Source of the DNA: Streptomyces sp. MRC013
GTDB lineage: Bacteria; Actinomycetota; Actinomycetes; Streptomycetales; Streptomycetaceae
DNA: 64,000 nucleotides
Reading direction: 5' to 3'
Assembly: GCF_023614235.1 (NCBI RefSeq)
Contig: NZ_CP094264.1
Span: forward strand, 3,534,001-3,598,000
Part shown: piece by piece, positions 33,267-41,519 of the stretch
Layout: each line of letters begins with the position of its first letter
Position numbering within the stretch: position 1 is the first letter of the stretch
Notes under the pieces: generated by a model
What the model saw: only the letters and a program-made list of their open reading frames with translations
Databases searched by the model: none
What the model was told of the DNA's origin: nothing
Made by a program: the position numbers and the translations under genes

Positions 33267-34870
33267 AGCACGTCCTCCGGGGTCACCGGGTCGGGCGCCT
33301 CCGCCGCGTCCGGGCGGGGCGGGCCGCCGTGGGTCCACGGCGTCTCCTCCGGGTCGGGCAGCTTCGGGCCCGCCCGCCGGTCGTGCTCGAACAGCGTCCA
33401 CACGGTCCGGTCGCCCACCTCCGGCACGGAGCCCTCCGCCGGCTCCCTCGACCGGCCCATCCGGTCCAGCAGCCGCAGCACCACCGTCCGGCCGCCCCCC
33501 GCGTCCCCGGCCTCCCCGTACCCGGCGAACTCCGCCGCCTGCGGACGCCCGTCCAGCGACCGGTACGCCCTCACGCCCGCGCCCAGGTGCGGCGCGTCGT
33601 CGGTCCGCACGGTCACCAGGGGGCGCGGCGACGGGCGCTTCGAATCCGTCCACGCCATCACCACCTCCACCACCTCCCCGGCGAACGCCTCGCCCGCGAG
33701 CCTCCGCCCCGCCATCACCAGCGGGTCGTCCAGCGCCTCCTGCGCCTCCAGCTGCGCCTGCGCGCTCTCCCGCGCGGCCAGTTTCCGCGCCGCCGTCACC
33801 GCGTCGTCCCGGCGCGGCTGCGGCGGCTCACCGGCCCGCACCCGGTCCCGGTGCCCGGTGAACGACCAGCGGTCCCGCGTCCAGCGGTCCGCGACGTGCC
33901 GCCCCGGCGGCAGCTCCCGCACCAGCTCCAGCGCCCGCCACACCGCGTCCCACGTCGGCCGCAGCTGCGCCAGGACCAGGCGCCTGACCTCCGCCTCCGC
34001 CCGGTGCAGCGCGTCCAGCCGCTCGTCGGCCGCCCCGCCGTCCTCCGCGGCGCCCAGCGCCTGCCGGGCCCGGTCGTACCGCTCGACGGCGGGCGCCAGC
34101 AGCCGGTTGTCGAACGCGGGGTCGGTCGCCGGGCCCGCGGGCGGGCACAGCAGCTGCCCGTCCCGGTCCCTGCCCAGCTCCGCACGGAGGGCGGCCGCCG
34201 CGCCGGACTCCCCGGCCGGGGGGTCGATCCAGGCGAGGAGCGCGCCCAGGTGCTGGTCCTCCAGGGAGGACTGGCCGGTCGCCCAGTGCCGGTTCAGCAG
34301 GTCCGTCGCCGCGACCAGCAGCGACGAGCCCGGCACCCGGGCCCGGTCCCCGTAGTGGGTCAGCCACCGGCCCAGCAGCGGCACGCGCGGCGGGGCGGGG
34401 AACGGCGCCCCCGGGTCCTCCTCGGCCGTCCGCCGGAACCGCGTGGACCGCCCCAGCAGCCGTACGTACTCGACGCCCGCGCGCCCGGGCACGACCAGCT
34501 GCGGCGCGTCCAGGCACAGCTCGACCTCGACCTTCACCTTCCTGCCGGTCTCCGGGTCGGTCTCGGACCTCTCGGCCGGCTCGACGGCGTCCGCGTACGC
34601 GTCGACGTGCGGCAGCACGGCCTCCGCCAGGTCGGCGAGGAACGCGAACCGCAGGTCCCGGTCGCGGGGCTGCGGCACGACCAGGAGCCGGGGCGCCCCG
34701 GGGTCCGTGCCGACCAGGGCGCCCAGCGGCGCGCCGGCCTCGCCGGAGGTGGTCAGCGGGACGAACACGAGCGGCCGCTCCGATACGTGGCGGTGGCGCA
34801 CGGTGGTCAGCGCGCGCGCCCGCCCGGCCTCGACCGCCTCCAGCCGCGCCAGGGTGGAGACCAGCGACAT
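33263..34870 (-). CDS. Unknown 535-residue protein, middle gene of nuclease-helicase operon
   Basis: Soluble protein with no domain I recognise. N-terminal part begins LVSTLARLEAVEAGRARALT and HVSERPLVFVPLTTSGEAG; a hydrophilic section carries SETDPETGRKVKVEVELCLD; the centre is long and helical (LRAELGRDRDGQLL; RRLVLAQLRPTWDAVWRALE; AARKLAARESAQAQLEAQEA), and the tail is beta-rich and acidic (VVEVVMAWTDSKRPSPRPLV; VWTLFEHDRRAGPKL). Starts at ATG 34870 overlapping the nuclease stop (ATGA) and ends overlapping the helicase start (GTGA), so the three products are made together. Probably a scaffold or nucleic-acid-binding subunit; inference from position. Confidence 0.8.
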   Translation of the reverse strand: MSLVSTLARLEAVEAGRARALTTVRHRHVSERPLVFVPLTTSGEAGAPLGALVGTDPGAPRLLVVPQPRDRDLRFAFLADLAEAVLPHVDAYADAVEPAERSETDPETGRKVKVEVELCLDAPQLVVPGRAGVEYVRLLGRSTRFRRTAEEDPGAPFPAPPRVPLLGRWLTHYGDRARVPGSSLLVAATDLLNRHWATGQSSLEDQHLGALLAWIDPPAGESGAAAALRAELGRDRDGQLLCPPAGPATDPAFDNRLLAPAVERYDRARQALGAAEDGGAADERLDALHRAEAEVRRLVLAQLRPTWDAVWRALELVRELPPGRHVADRWTRDRWSFTGHRDRVRAGEPPQPRRDDAVTAARKLAARESAQAQLEAQEALDDPLVMAGRRLAGEAFAGEVVEVVMAWTDSKRPSPRPLVTVRTDDAPHLGAGVRAYRSLDGRPQAAEFAGYGEAGDAGGGRTVVLRLLDRMGRSREPAEGSVPEVGDRTVWTLFEHDRRAGPKLPDPEETPWTHGGPPRPDAAEAPDPVTPEDVL

Positions 34871-36108
34871 CAGGCCGCCCCCGCCCCGGTGCGCGCGTCC
34901 GCCCCCGCGGCCTGCCCGGGCACGCCCGCGCCGCCCCGCGGTTCCGCGCCGGTCCCGGCGACCGCCTCCGCGCGCAGGGCCGCCGCGCGCCGCAGCGCCG
35001 CGACCGCCGGGTCGCCGGGGTCCCCCGCCTCGCCCCGGGCCGCCGCGAGCACGGCGCCGACCGTCGTCAGGCCGCCCAGCTCCCCGCGCACCGAACGGCC
35101 CAGGGCCTCCACCGCGCCGGCCGTGCGGGCCCGGTCGCGGCAGTGGAACGCCAGCTCGCACGCCGCCAGGCACTCCGGCGCGTACGCGTGCGGCACCGCG
35201 TCCACGGCCGCCGCCAGCTGCTCCGCCGAACACGCCGCCACGTCGAACGTCATCCCCCGCGGGACCTCCGCCGCGATGTCCTCCAAGCGGGTCAGGCGCG
35301 CCAGTTGACGGCGGGTCACCGAGAGCTGCCTGCGCACGTCGACGGGTGAGCCGGTCGGCTGGTTGGAGAAGTCCCTCGGGCAGACCAGCAGCACCGTGTG
35401 GTCCACCTCCGCCCCGTCCGTGACCGCGGCGATCCGCTCCAGCGCCAGGACGTACACCGCCGCCTGCCGGGCGGCCGCCCCGACCTTCGCCGCGTCCGCC
35501 GAACCGTCGATCACGGGAAAGGACTTGACCTCCACGACGGTCCACCGGCCGTCCGGCCGCACCACCACCGCGTCCGGCTCCAGGTACGCCGGCGAACCGG
35601 CCACCTCCAGCGCCAGCAGCGGGTGGTCGAGCAGTGTCCAGCCGCCCGCCGCCGTGGCCTCCCGCAGCGCCAGCGCCGTCCGCGCCGCCCGTCCCTCGGG
35701 ACCGGCCGCGGCCAGGTCGGGCGTGCGCACCCCGTCCGGCGCCTCCGCCCCGAGGAGCCGCAGCAGTTCGGCGCCCCCGTCGGCCTTGACCCTCGCCTCG
35801 AAGGCGTGGCCCCGCATGAAGGCGAACTGCGACTGCCCGAACCCGGACGGCGCGCCCAGCGCCGACGCGAGCCCGGTCTTGTCGACCCCCGCGCCGTCCA
35901 GCAGGGCGCGGCGGCGGCAGCCCGGGTTGGCGGCGAGGGCGGCCAGCGCGCGGGCGTCCAACGGGTGCGGTACCGCGGCGGGGCCGCGCAGTTCGGCCAG
36001 CCGGCGCCGCAGGGCCGCCCGCCGCGGGACCTCCGGCTCCTGCGGGGTCTGCCGGGTCTGCGGAGTTCGCGGAGCCGGACGCGGTCCGCTGCCCAGGGAA
36101 TCGCTCAC
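34870..36108 (-). CDS. RecB/Cas4-type PD-(D/E)XK nuclease with predicted 4Fe-4S cluster
   Basis: A 412-residue nuclease-like protein, first in a coupled operon. Visible RecB-family motifs in order: RGHAFEARV (Glu104), EPDAVVV (Pro178-Asp179), VVEVKSF (Glu193-x-Lys195) and the Q-x3-Y motif (Gln214, Tyr218). Cysteines follow the Cas4/AddB plan of one plus three: Cys64 ([10 protein letters not shown]) and Cys312, Cys316, Cys322 ([13 protein letters not shown]), suggesting a 4Fe-4S clamp. Such enzymes degrade or trim DNA ends. No cas1/cas2 or CRISPR is nearby. The GTG at 36108 has a weak ribosome site. Divergent from the histidine phosphatase gene 150 bases away. The nuclease call is strong; the biological role is open. 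Confidence 0.85.
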   Translation of the reverse strand: MSDSLGSGPRPAPRTPQTRQTPQEPEVPRRAALRRRLAELRGPAAVPHPLDARALAALAANPGCRRRALLDGAGVDKTGLASALGAPSGFGQSQFAFMRGHAFEARVKADGGAELLRLLGAEAPDGVRTPDLAAAGPEGRAARTALALREATAAGGWTLLDHPLLALEVAGSPAYLEPDAVVVRPDGRWTVVEVKSFPVIDGSADAAKVGAAARQAAVYVLALERIAAVTDGAEVDHTVLLVCPRDFSNQPTGSPVDVRRQLSVTRRQLARLTRLEDIAAEVPRGMTFDVAACSAEQLAAAVDAVPHAYAPECLAACELAFHCRDRARTAGAVEALGRSVRGELGGLTTVGAVLAAARGEAGDPGDPAVAALRRAAALRAEAVAGTGAEPRGGAGVPGQAAGADARTGAGAA

Positions 36109-36257
36109 CGCGGAAGTCTCGCATCCACCACCGACAGACGGGACCGCCTCCCCTCCTCCCCGGCCGCTCCGCGCGTGTACGCGATGATGGCGGGTACCCG
36201 GCCGCACGCGCCGCCGCGTGCGGCCTCCCGCCCCGAGTCCCCCCAGGAGCAAGCCCC

Positions 36258-36855
36258 ATGGCACCCCGTATCCTGCTCGCCCGGCACGGTCAGACCGAGT
36301 GGTCGCTGCTCGGCAGGCACACCGGCCGGACGGACGTCCCCCTCCTCGCGGCGGGCCGGCGGGGCGCCGGGCTGCTGGGGGGAGCGGCTGCGCCGCGGCC
36401 CCTGGGCGGGCCTGGAGGGGTACGAGGTGCGGACGAGCCCGCTCGTACGGGCGCGCGAGACCTGCGACCTGGCCGGCTTCGGCGACCGCGCCGAGGAGTG
36501 GGACGCGCTCGTGGAGTGGGACTACGGCGCGTACGAGGGCCTGACCTCCGCCGAGATCCGCGCGTCCCGGCCCGGTTGGCTGGTCTGGCGCGACGGCGTC
36601 CCGGAGGGCGAGACCCCGGCGCAGGTGTCGGCTCGCGCCGACGGGGTGGTGGAGTGGGCCCGCTCCGCCGACCGCGACGTCCTGCTGTTCGCCCACGGCC
36701 ACTTCCTGCGGGCGGTCGCGGCGCGCTGGCTGGGCGAGGACATCGGGTTCGGCGCCCGCGTCCACCTCGACCCGGCGAGCCTGTCGGCCCTCGGCTGGGC
36801 GCACGGCGTGCCCGCGATCGCCCGTTGGAACGACACGGGCCATCTGGAGGGGTGA
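36258..36855 (+). pseudogene. Histidine phosphatase (phosphoglycerate mutase-like), frameshifted
   Basis: About 198 aa once joined. Start [19 protein letters not shown] with the catalytic RHG (phospho-His) and C-terminal [14 protein letters not shown], the second histidine motif; the middle has [16 protein letters not shown] and [11 protein letters not shown]. The frame breaks in the six-G run at 36377-36382: removing one G turns LLGGAA into [11 protein letters not shown] and restores the family sequence. The ATG at 36258 follows AGGAGCAAG. A phosphomonoesterase or mutase-type activity is expected. The break is most likely a sequence error. Divergent from the nuclease operon. Confidence 0.85.
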
Positions 36856-36979
36856 CCCCGCCCCGCCAGGCCGCCCCCGCCCCACCCGGCCGCCCCCGGG
36901 CCGTCGCCCCGCCCCGTCCCGGCGGGGGACCGGGAGGCGGGTGGTTCCGGCCGCGGGCGCCGGCTGCGTCCCGCCCCGA

Positions 36980-37525
36980 CGGGGCGCCAGGGGGCGGCGG
37001 CGGGCGAGGAACGCGGCGACCCGCGGGGCGGTCCGGTGGGGGTGCAGGAGGCGGGCCGTCCCGGCGAGCATCGACTCGACGCGGGCCGACCGGACGTCGC
37101 CGAGCAGGCCCAGCACCCGGCACCCGGCCGCCGACCGCCGCCGCCTCCTCCGGGGCGCCGTCCCGGGCGAGGTCGGCGGCGAGCCGGGCGCGGTACAAGG
37201 CGAGGTTCCTGGCGAAGTGCGGGTCGTCCAGTGCGGCCGCCCGGCGGGCGTGGCGCACCGCGCGGGCCGGATCGCCCAGCAGCGACCAGCACCGGGCCTC
37301 CAGGAACTCCAGTTCCGGCTCCCCGAAGAACGACATCCACTCCGGGTCCGCGTCCGAGGGCCCGCGCCCGAAGAGGGAGTGCGCCCGCCCCAGCGCCTCC
37401 CGGCACGCCGCCCGCTCCCCGATCTCCCGGGCGGCCCGGCGTACCGCGGCGGCGAACTCCGCGGGGGAGCGCCGCCCCCGCAGGCGGCGGAAGGCGAGGT
37501 TCGGAACCGCCCGCGACGAGGCCAC
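36980..37525 (-). pseudogene. Remnant of XRE/TPR regulator with internal deletion
   Basis: Starts like a large Streptomyces XRE-type regulator ([38 protein letters not shown]) but jumps after residue ~44 straight to the family's C-terminal TPR part ([55 protein letters not shown]). The recognition helix region and some 250 residues are missing. Near 37130-37150 the frame also shifts (GRVPGAG versus [18 protein letters not shown]), and no stop follows in any frame before the phosphatase gene. The GTG at 37525 keeps a good site (AGGAGAGGG). Probably non-functional. Family reading is from memory of homologues. Confidence 0.7.
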
Positions 37526-37616
37526 GGTGAGCCCTCTCCTACGCGCTGCCGATGCTCCGGCGGAGCACGGACGCACCCGCCGCGGTGAGACCCCCGTCCC
37601 CGGTTTGGTTGCACAA

Positions 37617-37631
37617 CGGATGTCTCATCCG
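37617..37631. promoter_or_regulatory. Inverted repeat CGGATG-N3-CATCCG in divergent promoter
   Basis: Six-base arms, three-base spacer, in the AT-richer 230-base gap between the degenerate XRE regulator and the gene at 37758. A near-palindrome GGCGAGATATCGCC follows at about 37660-37673. Candidate operator of the original regulator. Confidence 0.4.
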
Positions 37632-37757
37632 CTATCCGCCATGAAGCGCCATCCTTTGCGGCGAGATATCGCCGTAGCCGTTGACGCCCGGCGCCGTTGA
37701 ATCGTGCGGAGGGGTGCGACGCGCCCCGTCCGGAAACCCGAGCGAGGAGGGGACCCC

Positions 37758-38273
37758 TTGTCGGAGGTCGTCACGGAGGCCGGCCCGCGCGACGAAGGCG
37801 AGCCGCAGACCACCCTGCGGCACGCGCCCACACGGGACGAGAGCGCACGCCCCCCGGCGGGGCGGGAGGGCGGCGCCCGGGTCCGGGAGCACCCCGTGGA
37901 CCAGGCGTGCGACCTGGTGACGGTCCCCGCCCGCCAGGGACTGGAGGCGGTCGACATCCTGCGCCGCGGTGCCCCGGCGGTCGGCCCGGTCCTGCACGAC
38001 GGCGCCGGCGACACGCTCGGCTTCGTCGTCCCGCCGGGCACGGCCGCCGACTGGGACGTCCCGGGCAGCGCCTGCACGCGGACGGACGGGCGCGGTCTGC
38101 GCCTGCCCGGCGGCCCGGCCGCCCCGGGGGGCGCGGTGCCGGAGCCGCCGGTGCCCGGCAGCGGCTGGCTCCTCCCGCCGGCCGACGCGGACCCGGTCAC
38201 CGACCCGGCGCTGCTGCGCGAGGCCCTCGGCGAGGCGGCCCGCCTGCTCAGGGCCGCCGACGACTGCGGCTGA
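37758..38273 (+). CDS. Hypothetical protein divergent from XRE-type regulator
   Basis: A 171-residue soluble protein: EVVTEAGPRDEGEPQTTLRH, then VDQACDLVTVPARQGLEAVD, ILRRGAPAVGPVLHDGAGDT, LGFVVPPGTAADWDVPGS and a Pro/Gly-rich end leading to LLREALGEAARLLRAADDCG. It is a recurrent Streptomyces protein encoded opposite XRE-type regulators; no activity assigned, and I know of no domain name. The TTG at 37758 has GAGGAGGGGA upstream and gives the usual N-terminus (SEVV). Two possible partners: the now broken regulator, or a free role. Confidence 0.7.
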   Translation: MSEVVTEAGPRDEGEPQTTLRHAPTRDESARPPAGREGGARVREHPVDQACDLVTVPARQGLEAVDILRRGAPAVGPVLHDGAGDTLGFVVPPGTAADWDVPGSACTRTDGRGLRLPGGPAAPGGAVPEPPVPGSGWLLPPADADPVTDPALLREALGEAARLLRAADDCG

Positions 38274-38334
38274 CCGCGCGCCGGGGCCCGCCCCGCCGGG
38301 CGCGCACCGCGCCCGCCCCGCCGATAATGGGCGG

Positions 38335-39270
38335 GTGGCGAGGAACAGGCGGCAGGGCGGGCGGGCGGCGGAGACGGTCAGCGAGGTCGTCGACGGCGGC
38401 GTCGCCGAGCTGGTGCCCGACCGGGAGCGGCCGCGGGCGTGGACGCTGCTCGTCGACGGGGCCCCGCAGTCGCACGTCGACCTCGACGACCCCGCGCGCC
38501 TCGACTTCGCGTACCAGCGCCGCCTCGGCCACGTCGTCGACCTCGCCGCCCCGTCCGGGCGCCCCCTGCGCGCCGTGCACCTCGGCGGCGGGGCGTTCAC
38601 CCTCGCCCGGTACGTCGCCGCCACCCGGCCCCGCTCCACCCAGCAGGTCGTGGAGATCGACGCGCCGCTCGTGCGGTTCGTGCGGCGGGTCCTGCCGCTC
38701 GACCCGGCCGCCCGGATACGGGTGCGCGGCGGCGACGCCCGGGCCGGACTCGCCAGGCTGCCGGACGGCTGGGCGGACCTGGTGGTCGCGGACGTGTTCA
38801 GCGGCGCCCGCACCCCCGCGCACCTCACCAGCACCGGGTTCCTCACCGAGGTGCGGCGCGTCCTCGGACCCGGCGGGCAGTACGCCGCGAACCTCGCCGA
38901 CGGGCCGCCGCTGACCCACCTGCGCGGTCAGATCGCCACCGCGGCCGCCCTCTTCCCCGAACTGGCGCTCGCCGCCGATCCGGTGGTCCTGCGCGGCCGC
39001 CGCTTCGGCAACGCCGTCCTGCTGGCCTCCGCCGCGCCGCTGCCCGTCGCGGAGTTCACCCGCCGCGTGGCGGGCGACCCGCACCCGGGCCGGGTCGAGC
39101 ACGGGCGGGCGCTGGCCGATTTCACGGGAGGCGCCGCCCCGGTGACGGACGCCGCCGCGAAGGACTCCCCGCAGCCGCCGCCCTCGGTCTTCCGCGACCA
39201 GCACGGGCGCGGCCCGTCCCGTACGGCGTCCGCCTCCCTCCCCCCGCGGCCTCCCGGCCCGGCTGGGTGA
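38335..39270 (+). CDS. Spermidine-synthase-like SAM-dependent methyltransferase-fold protein
   Basis: A 311-residue protein with the spermidine/spermine synthase Rossmann core: VHLGGGAFTLARYVA (cofactor loop), VVEIDAPLVRFVRRVLPL, IRVRGGDARAGLARL, LVVADVFSGARTPAHLTSTG and FLTEVRRVLGPGGQYAANLA. Actinobacterial members like this usually lack proof of polyamine synthesis, so the substrate is unknown. The last ~35 residues after SPQPPPSVFR are low-complexity and unlike the family, so the true stop may have been lost by an indel. The GTG at 38335 has a weak site. No polyamine genes nearby. Confidence 0.85.
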   Translation: MARNRRQGGRAAETVSEVVDGGVAELVPDRERPRAWTLLVDGAPQSHVDLDDPARLDFAYQRRLGHVVDLAAPSGRPLRAVHLGGGAFTLARYVAATRPRSTQQVVEIDAPLVRFVRRVLPLDPAARIRVRGGDARAGLARLPDGWADLVVADVFSGARTPAHLTSTGFLTEVRRVLGPGGQYAANLADGPPLTHLRGQIATAAALFPELALAADPVVLRGRRFGNAVLLASAAPLPVAEFTRRVAGDPHPGRVEHGRALADFTGGAAPVTDAAAKDSPQPPPSVFRDQHGRGPSRTASASLPPRPPGPAG

Positions 39271-39458
39271 ACGGCGGTGCCGCGGAGGCGTCCTGACCCG
39301 AGGTCAGGCGGCTTCGGCGACTTCCCGGCGGCGCGGCCGGGCCGCCCGGCGGGCCGCGCGGGAGGGGCCGGGCGGGCCGCGGGTTCAGGACAGTGTGGGT
39401 TCCGCTTCTTCTCGCGGAGCCCTCCGCCTGCCAGGATCGGTCCGACGGAGGGCGGACG

Positions 39459-40415
39459 ATGGACGTTGCAGAGCAGTACAGGCGCTTCGTGGTGAGAGAG
39501 GTCCGCGGGCACTCCGCGGTCTACGAGGAGACGGCGGAGCGGATCGCCGGCGACCCGGAGCTGATCGCCCTGATCGAGGGGCTGCCCCAGCCGAAGCGGC
39601 AGCCGAACCTGCTGCTGGCGTCCGTGCGGTTCCTGGGCGGACCCGTCGGGGACTACCCGGTCTTCCGGACGTGGCTCATCACCCACTGGGACCGTGTGCG
39701 CGCGACCGTGCTGCGGCACCGCACGCAGACCAACGAGGCCGGCCGGTGCGCCGTGCTGCTGCCGCTCCTGGCGTCCCTGCCCCAGCCGCTCGCCCTGATC
39801 GAGGTGGGCGCCTCGGCGGGCCTGTGCCTGTACCCGGACCGGTACCGGTACCGGTACGACGAGCGCCCCCCGCTCGGCCCGGCCGACAGCCCCGTCTCCC
39901 TGCCCTGCCGCACCACCGGCCCCGTGCCCTTCCCCGAGCGGCCGCCTTCCGTCGTCTGGCGGGCCGGCGTCGACCTGAACCCGCTCGACGTCCGCGACGC
40001 CGACCAGGTCCGCTGGCTGGAGTGCCTGATCTGGCCGGAGCAGACCCACCGGCTCGACCGGCTGCGCGACGCCGTCCGGATCGTCCGGGCCGAGCCCCCG
40101 CACCTGGTCCGCGGCGACCTCAACCGGACGGTGCGGGAGCTGGTCGCCCGAGTGCCCCGGGGCGCCACGCCGGTGGTCTTCCACAGCGCGGTGATGCCCT
40201 ACCTGTCCGACGCGGAGCGGGAGGCCTTCACCGAGACGGTGCGGAGCCTGCCCGGCCACTGGATCTCCAACGAGTCGCCGCGCCTCTTCCCGTCCGTGGA
40301 GGCGCGGCTGCCCCGCGCGGTGTCCGCGGACCGCGCGGTCTTCGCCCTGGCCCTGGACGAGCGGCCGGTGGCCCTCGGCAGCCCGCACGGCCAGTGGCTG
40401 GAGTGGTTCGACTGA
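39459..40415 (+). CDS. DUF2332 family protein
   Basis: A 318-residue protein of the DUF2332 family, common in Actinobacteria and of unknown function. The family pattern is clear: AEQYRRFVVREVRGHSAVYE at the start, QTNEAGRCAVLLPLL, LALIEVGASAGLCLYPDRY (resembling a SAM-binding loop), GVDLNPLDVRD, LECLIWPEQTHRLDRL and a C-terminal GSPHGQWLEW. A methyltransferase-like fold is plausible. The ATG at 39459 has GGAGGGCGG upstream. Stands alone before tRNA-His. Confidence 0.9.
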   Translation: MDVAEQYRRFVVREVRGHSAVYEETAERIAGDPELIALIEGLPQPKRQPNLLLASVRFLGGPVGDYPVFRTWLITHWDRVRATVLRHRTQTNEAGRCAVLLPLLASLPQPLALIEVGASAGLCLYPDRYRYRYDERPPLGPADSPVSLPCRTTGPVPFPERPPSVVWRAGVDLNPLDVRDADQVRWLECLIWPEQTHRLDRLRDAVRIVRAEPPHLVRGDLNRTVRELVARVPRGATPVVFHSAVMPYLSDAEREAFTETVRSLPGHWISNESPRLFPSVEARLPRAVSADRAVFALALDERPVALGSPHGQWLEWFD

Positions 40416-40600
40416 GGGGCCGTCACACCGGGACGCGCGGGGCCGCCGGGAGCCGGGTGAACCGCTCGCGCCGCGGTCGGACGGGGACGGTGCGCGGGTG
40501 CCCGCCCCGGGCCCGGCGCGGGCGGCGGCCGGCGTGACCGTCCGGGCACGCGGCCCGGAAGCGGGGCGGGCGGTGCGCCGTCCGCACGGGCGGGAACGGG

Positions 40601-40630
40601 GAAGGGCCGGCCCTCGCGGACCGGCCCTTC
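40601..40630 (-). terminator. Terminator after tRNA-His
   Basis: 10-bp perfect stem GAAGGGCCGG / CCGGCCCTTC with a 10-base loop, 9 bases past the tRNA 3' end; may also end the plus-strand DUF2332 transcript. Confidence 0.75.
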
Positions 40631-40638
40631 TCGATCAG

Positions 40639-40711
40639 GGTGAGTGACGGGACTCGAACCCGCGACATCCTGGACCACAACCAGGTGCTCTACCAGCTGA
40701 GCTACACCCAC
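40639..40711 (-). tRNA. tRNA-His (GTG)
   Basis: 73-nt cloverleaf with acceptor GTGGGTG/CACTCAC (one G-U pair), anticodon loop TTGTGGT reading GTG, T-loop GGTTCGAGTCC, discriminator C. An encoded G at -1 (40712) can pair with C73, the histidine identity element. Located downstream of orn, as in other Streptomyces. Confidence 0.97.
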
Positions 40712-40825
40712 CGCGACCGGTCCTTCTCCTGACCGGCCGAGAAAAAGTGTACAGGGTCCGGGAGGGTGCTCGCGCACCCGTTTCCGCGCGGTCCGCCCGG
40801 GGGCGCCCGGAGTCGTGCGCCGCCC

Positions 40826-41437
40826 CTATCCGGCGGGTTCCGCGGGGAGGACGTGGCGGGCCGCGATGGTCTTCGCCGTGTCCGAGTCGGGGCCGGGCTG
40901 CGGGACGAAGATCGCCTCGCGGTAGTACCGCAGCTCCGCGATGGACTCGCGGATGTCGGAGAGCGCCCGGTGGCTGCCGTTCTTCTCCGGGCTGTTGTAG
41001 TACGCCCTCGGATACCAGCGGCGCGCCAGCTCCTTGACGGAGGAGACGTCGACGATCCGGTAGTGGAGGTACTTCTCCAGCGCGGGCATGTCCCGCGCGA
41101 GGAAGCCCCGGTCGGTGCCGACGGAGTTGCCGCACAGCGGCGCCCTGCCGGGCTCCTTGACGTGCTCGCGGACGTACGCCATGACCCGCGCCTCCGCGTC
41201 CGCGAGGGTGGTGCCGCCCGCGAGCTCGTCGAGGAGCCCGGAAGCGGTGTGCATCTCGCGCACCACGTCCGGCATCGTCTCCAGCGCCGCGTCCGGCGGG
41301 CGGACGACGATGTCCACGCCTTCGCCGAGCACGTTCAGTTCCGAGTCGGTGACCAGCGCGGCCACCTCGATGAGTGCGTCGTCCGCCAGCGAGAGCCCGG
41401 TCATCTCGCAGTCGATCCACACCATGCGATCGTTCAT
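40826..41437 (-). CDS. orn: Oligoribonuclease
   Basis: 3'-5' exonuclease of the DEDD family (203 aa) that finishes RNA decay by degrading 2-5-nt oligomers and pGpG from c-di-GMP breakdown. The exonuclease I motif WIDCEMTG carries Asp9 and Glu11; later [17 protein letters not shown], and [20 protein letters not shown] holds the catalytic His and Asp. Length and order are standard. The ATG at 41437 has AAGGTGGA upstream. It lies 83 bases after adpA on the same strand, matching the known adpA-orn arrangement, so some expression probably comes from adpA transcription. The link to c-di-GMP fits the PAS-GGDEF-EAL gene in this window. Confidence 0.97.
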   Translation of the reverse strand: MNDRMVWIDCEMTGLSLADDALIEVAALVTDSELNVLGEGVDIVVRPPDAALETMPDVVREMHTASGLLDELAGGTTLADAEARVMAYVREHVKEPGRAPLCGNSVGTDRGFLARDMPALEKYLHYRIVDVSSVKELARRWYPRAYYNSPEKNGSHRALSDIRESIAELRYYREAIFVPQPGPDSDTAKTIAARHVLPAEPAG

Positions 41438-41519
41438 GCGTCCACCTTAAAGGGGCCGCCGGGTGGCGGGGCGGTCTCGCGCCCCCTCACCGGCGGCCCC
41501 TCCGGGACGTGCCGTGCGA

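Noticed and set aside
34870..36108. Cas4 of a CRISPR system
   Set aside because: Motifs resemble Cas4, but no cas1, cas2, effector or array is in the window, and the partner genes differ.
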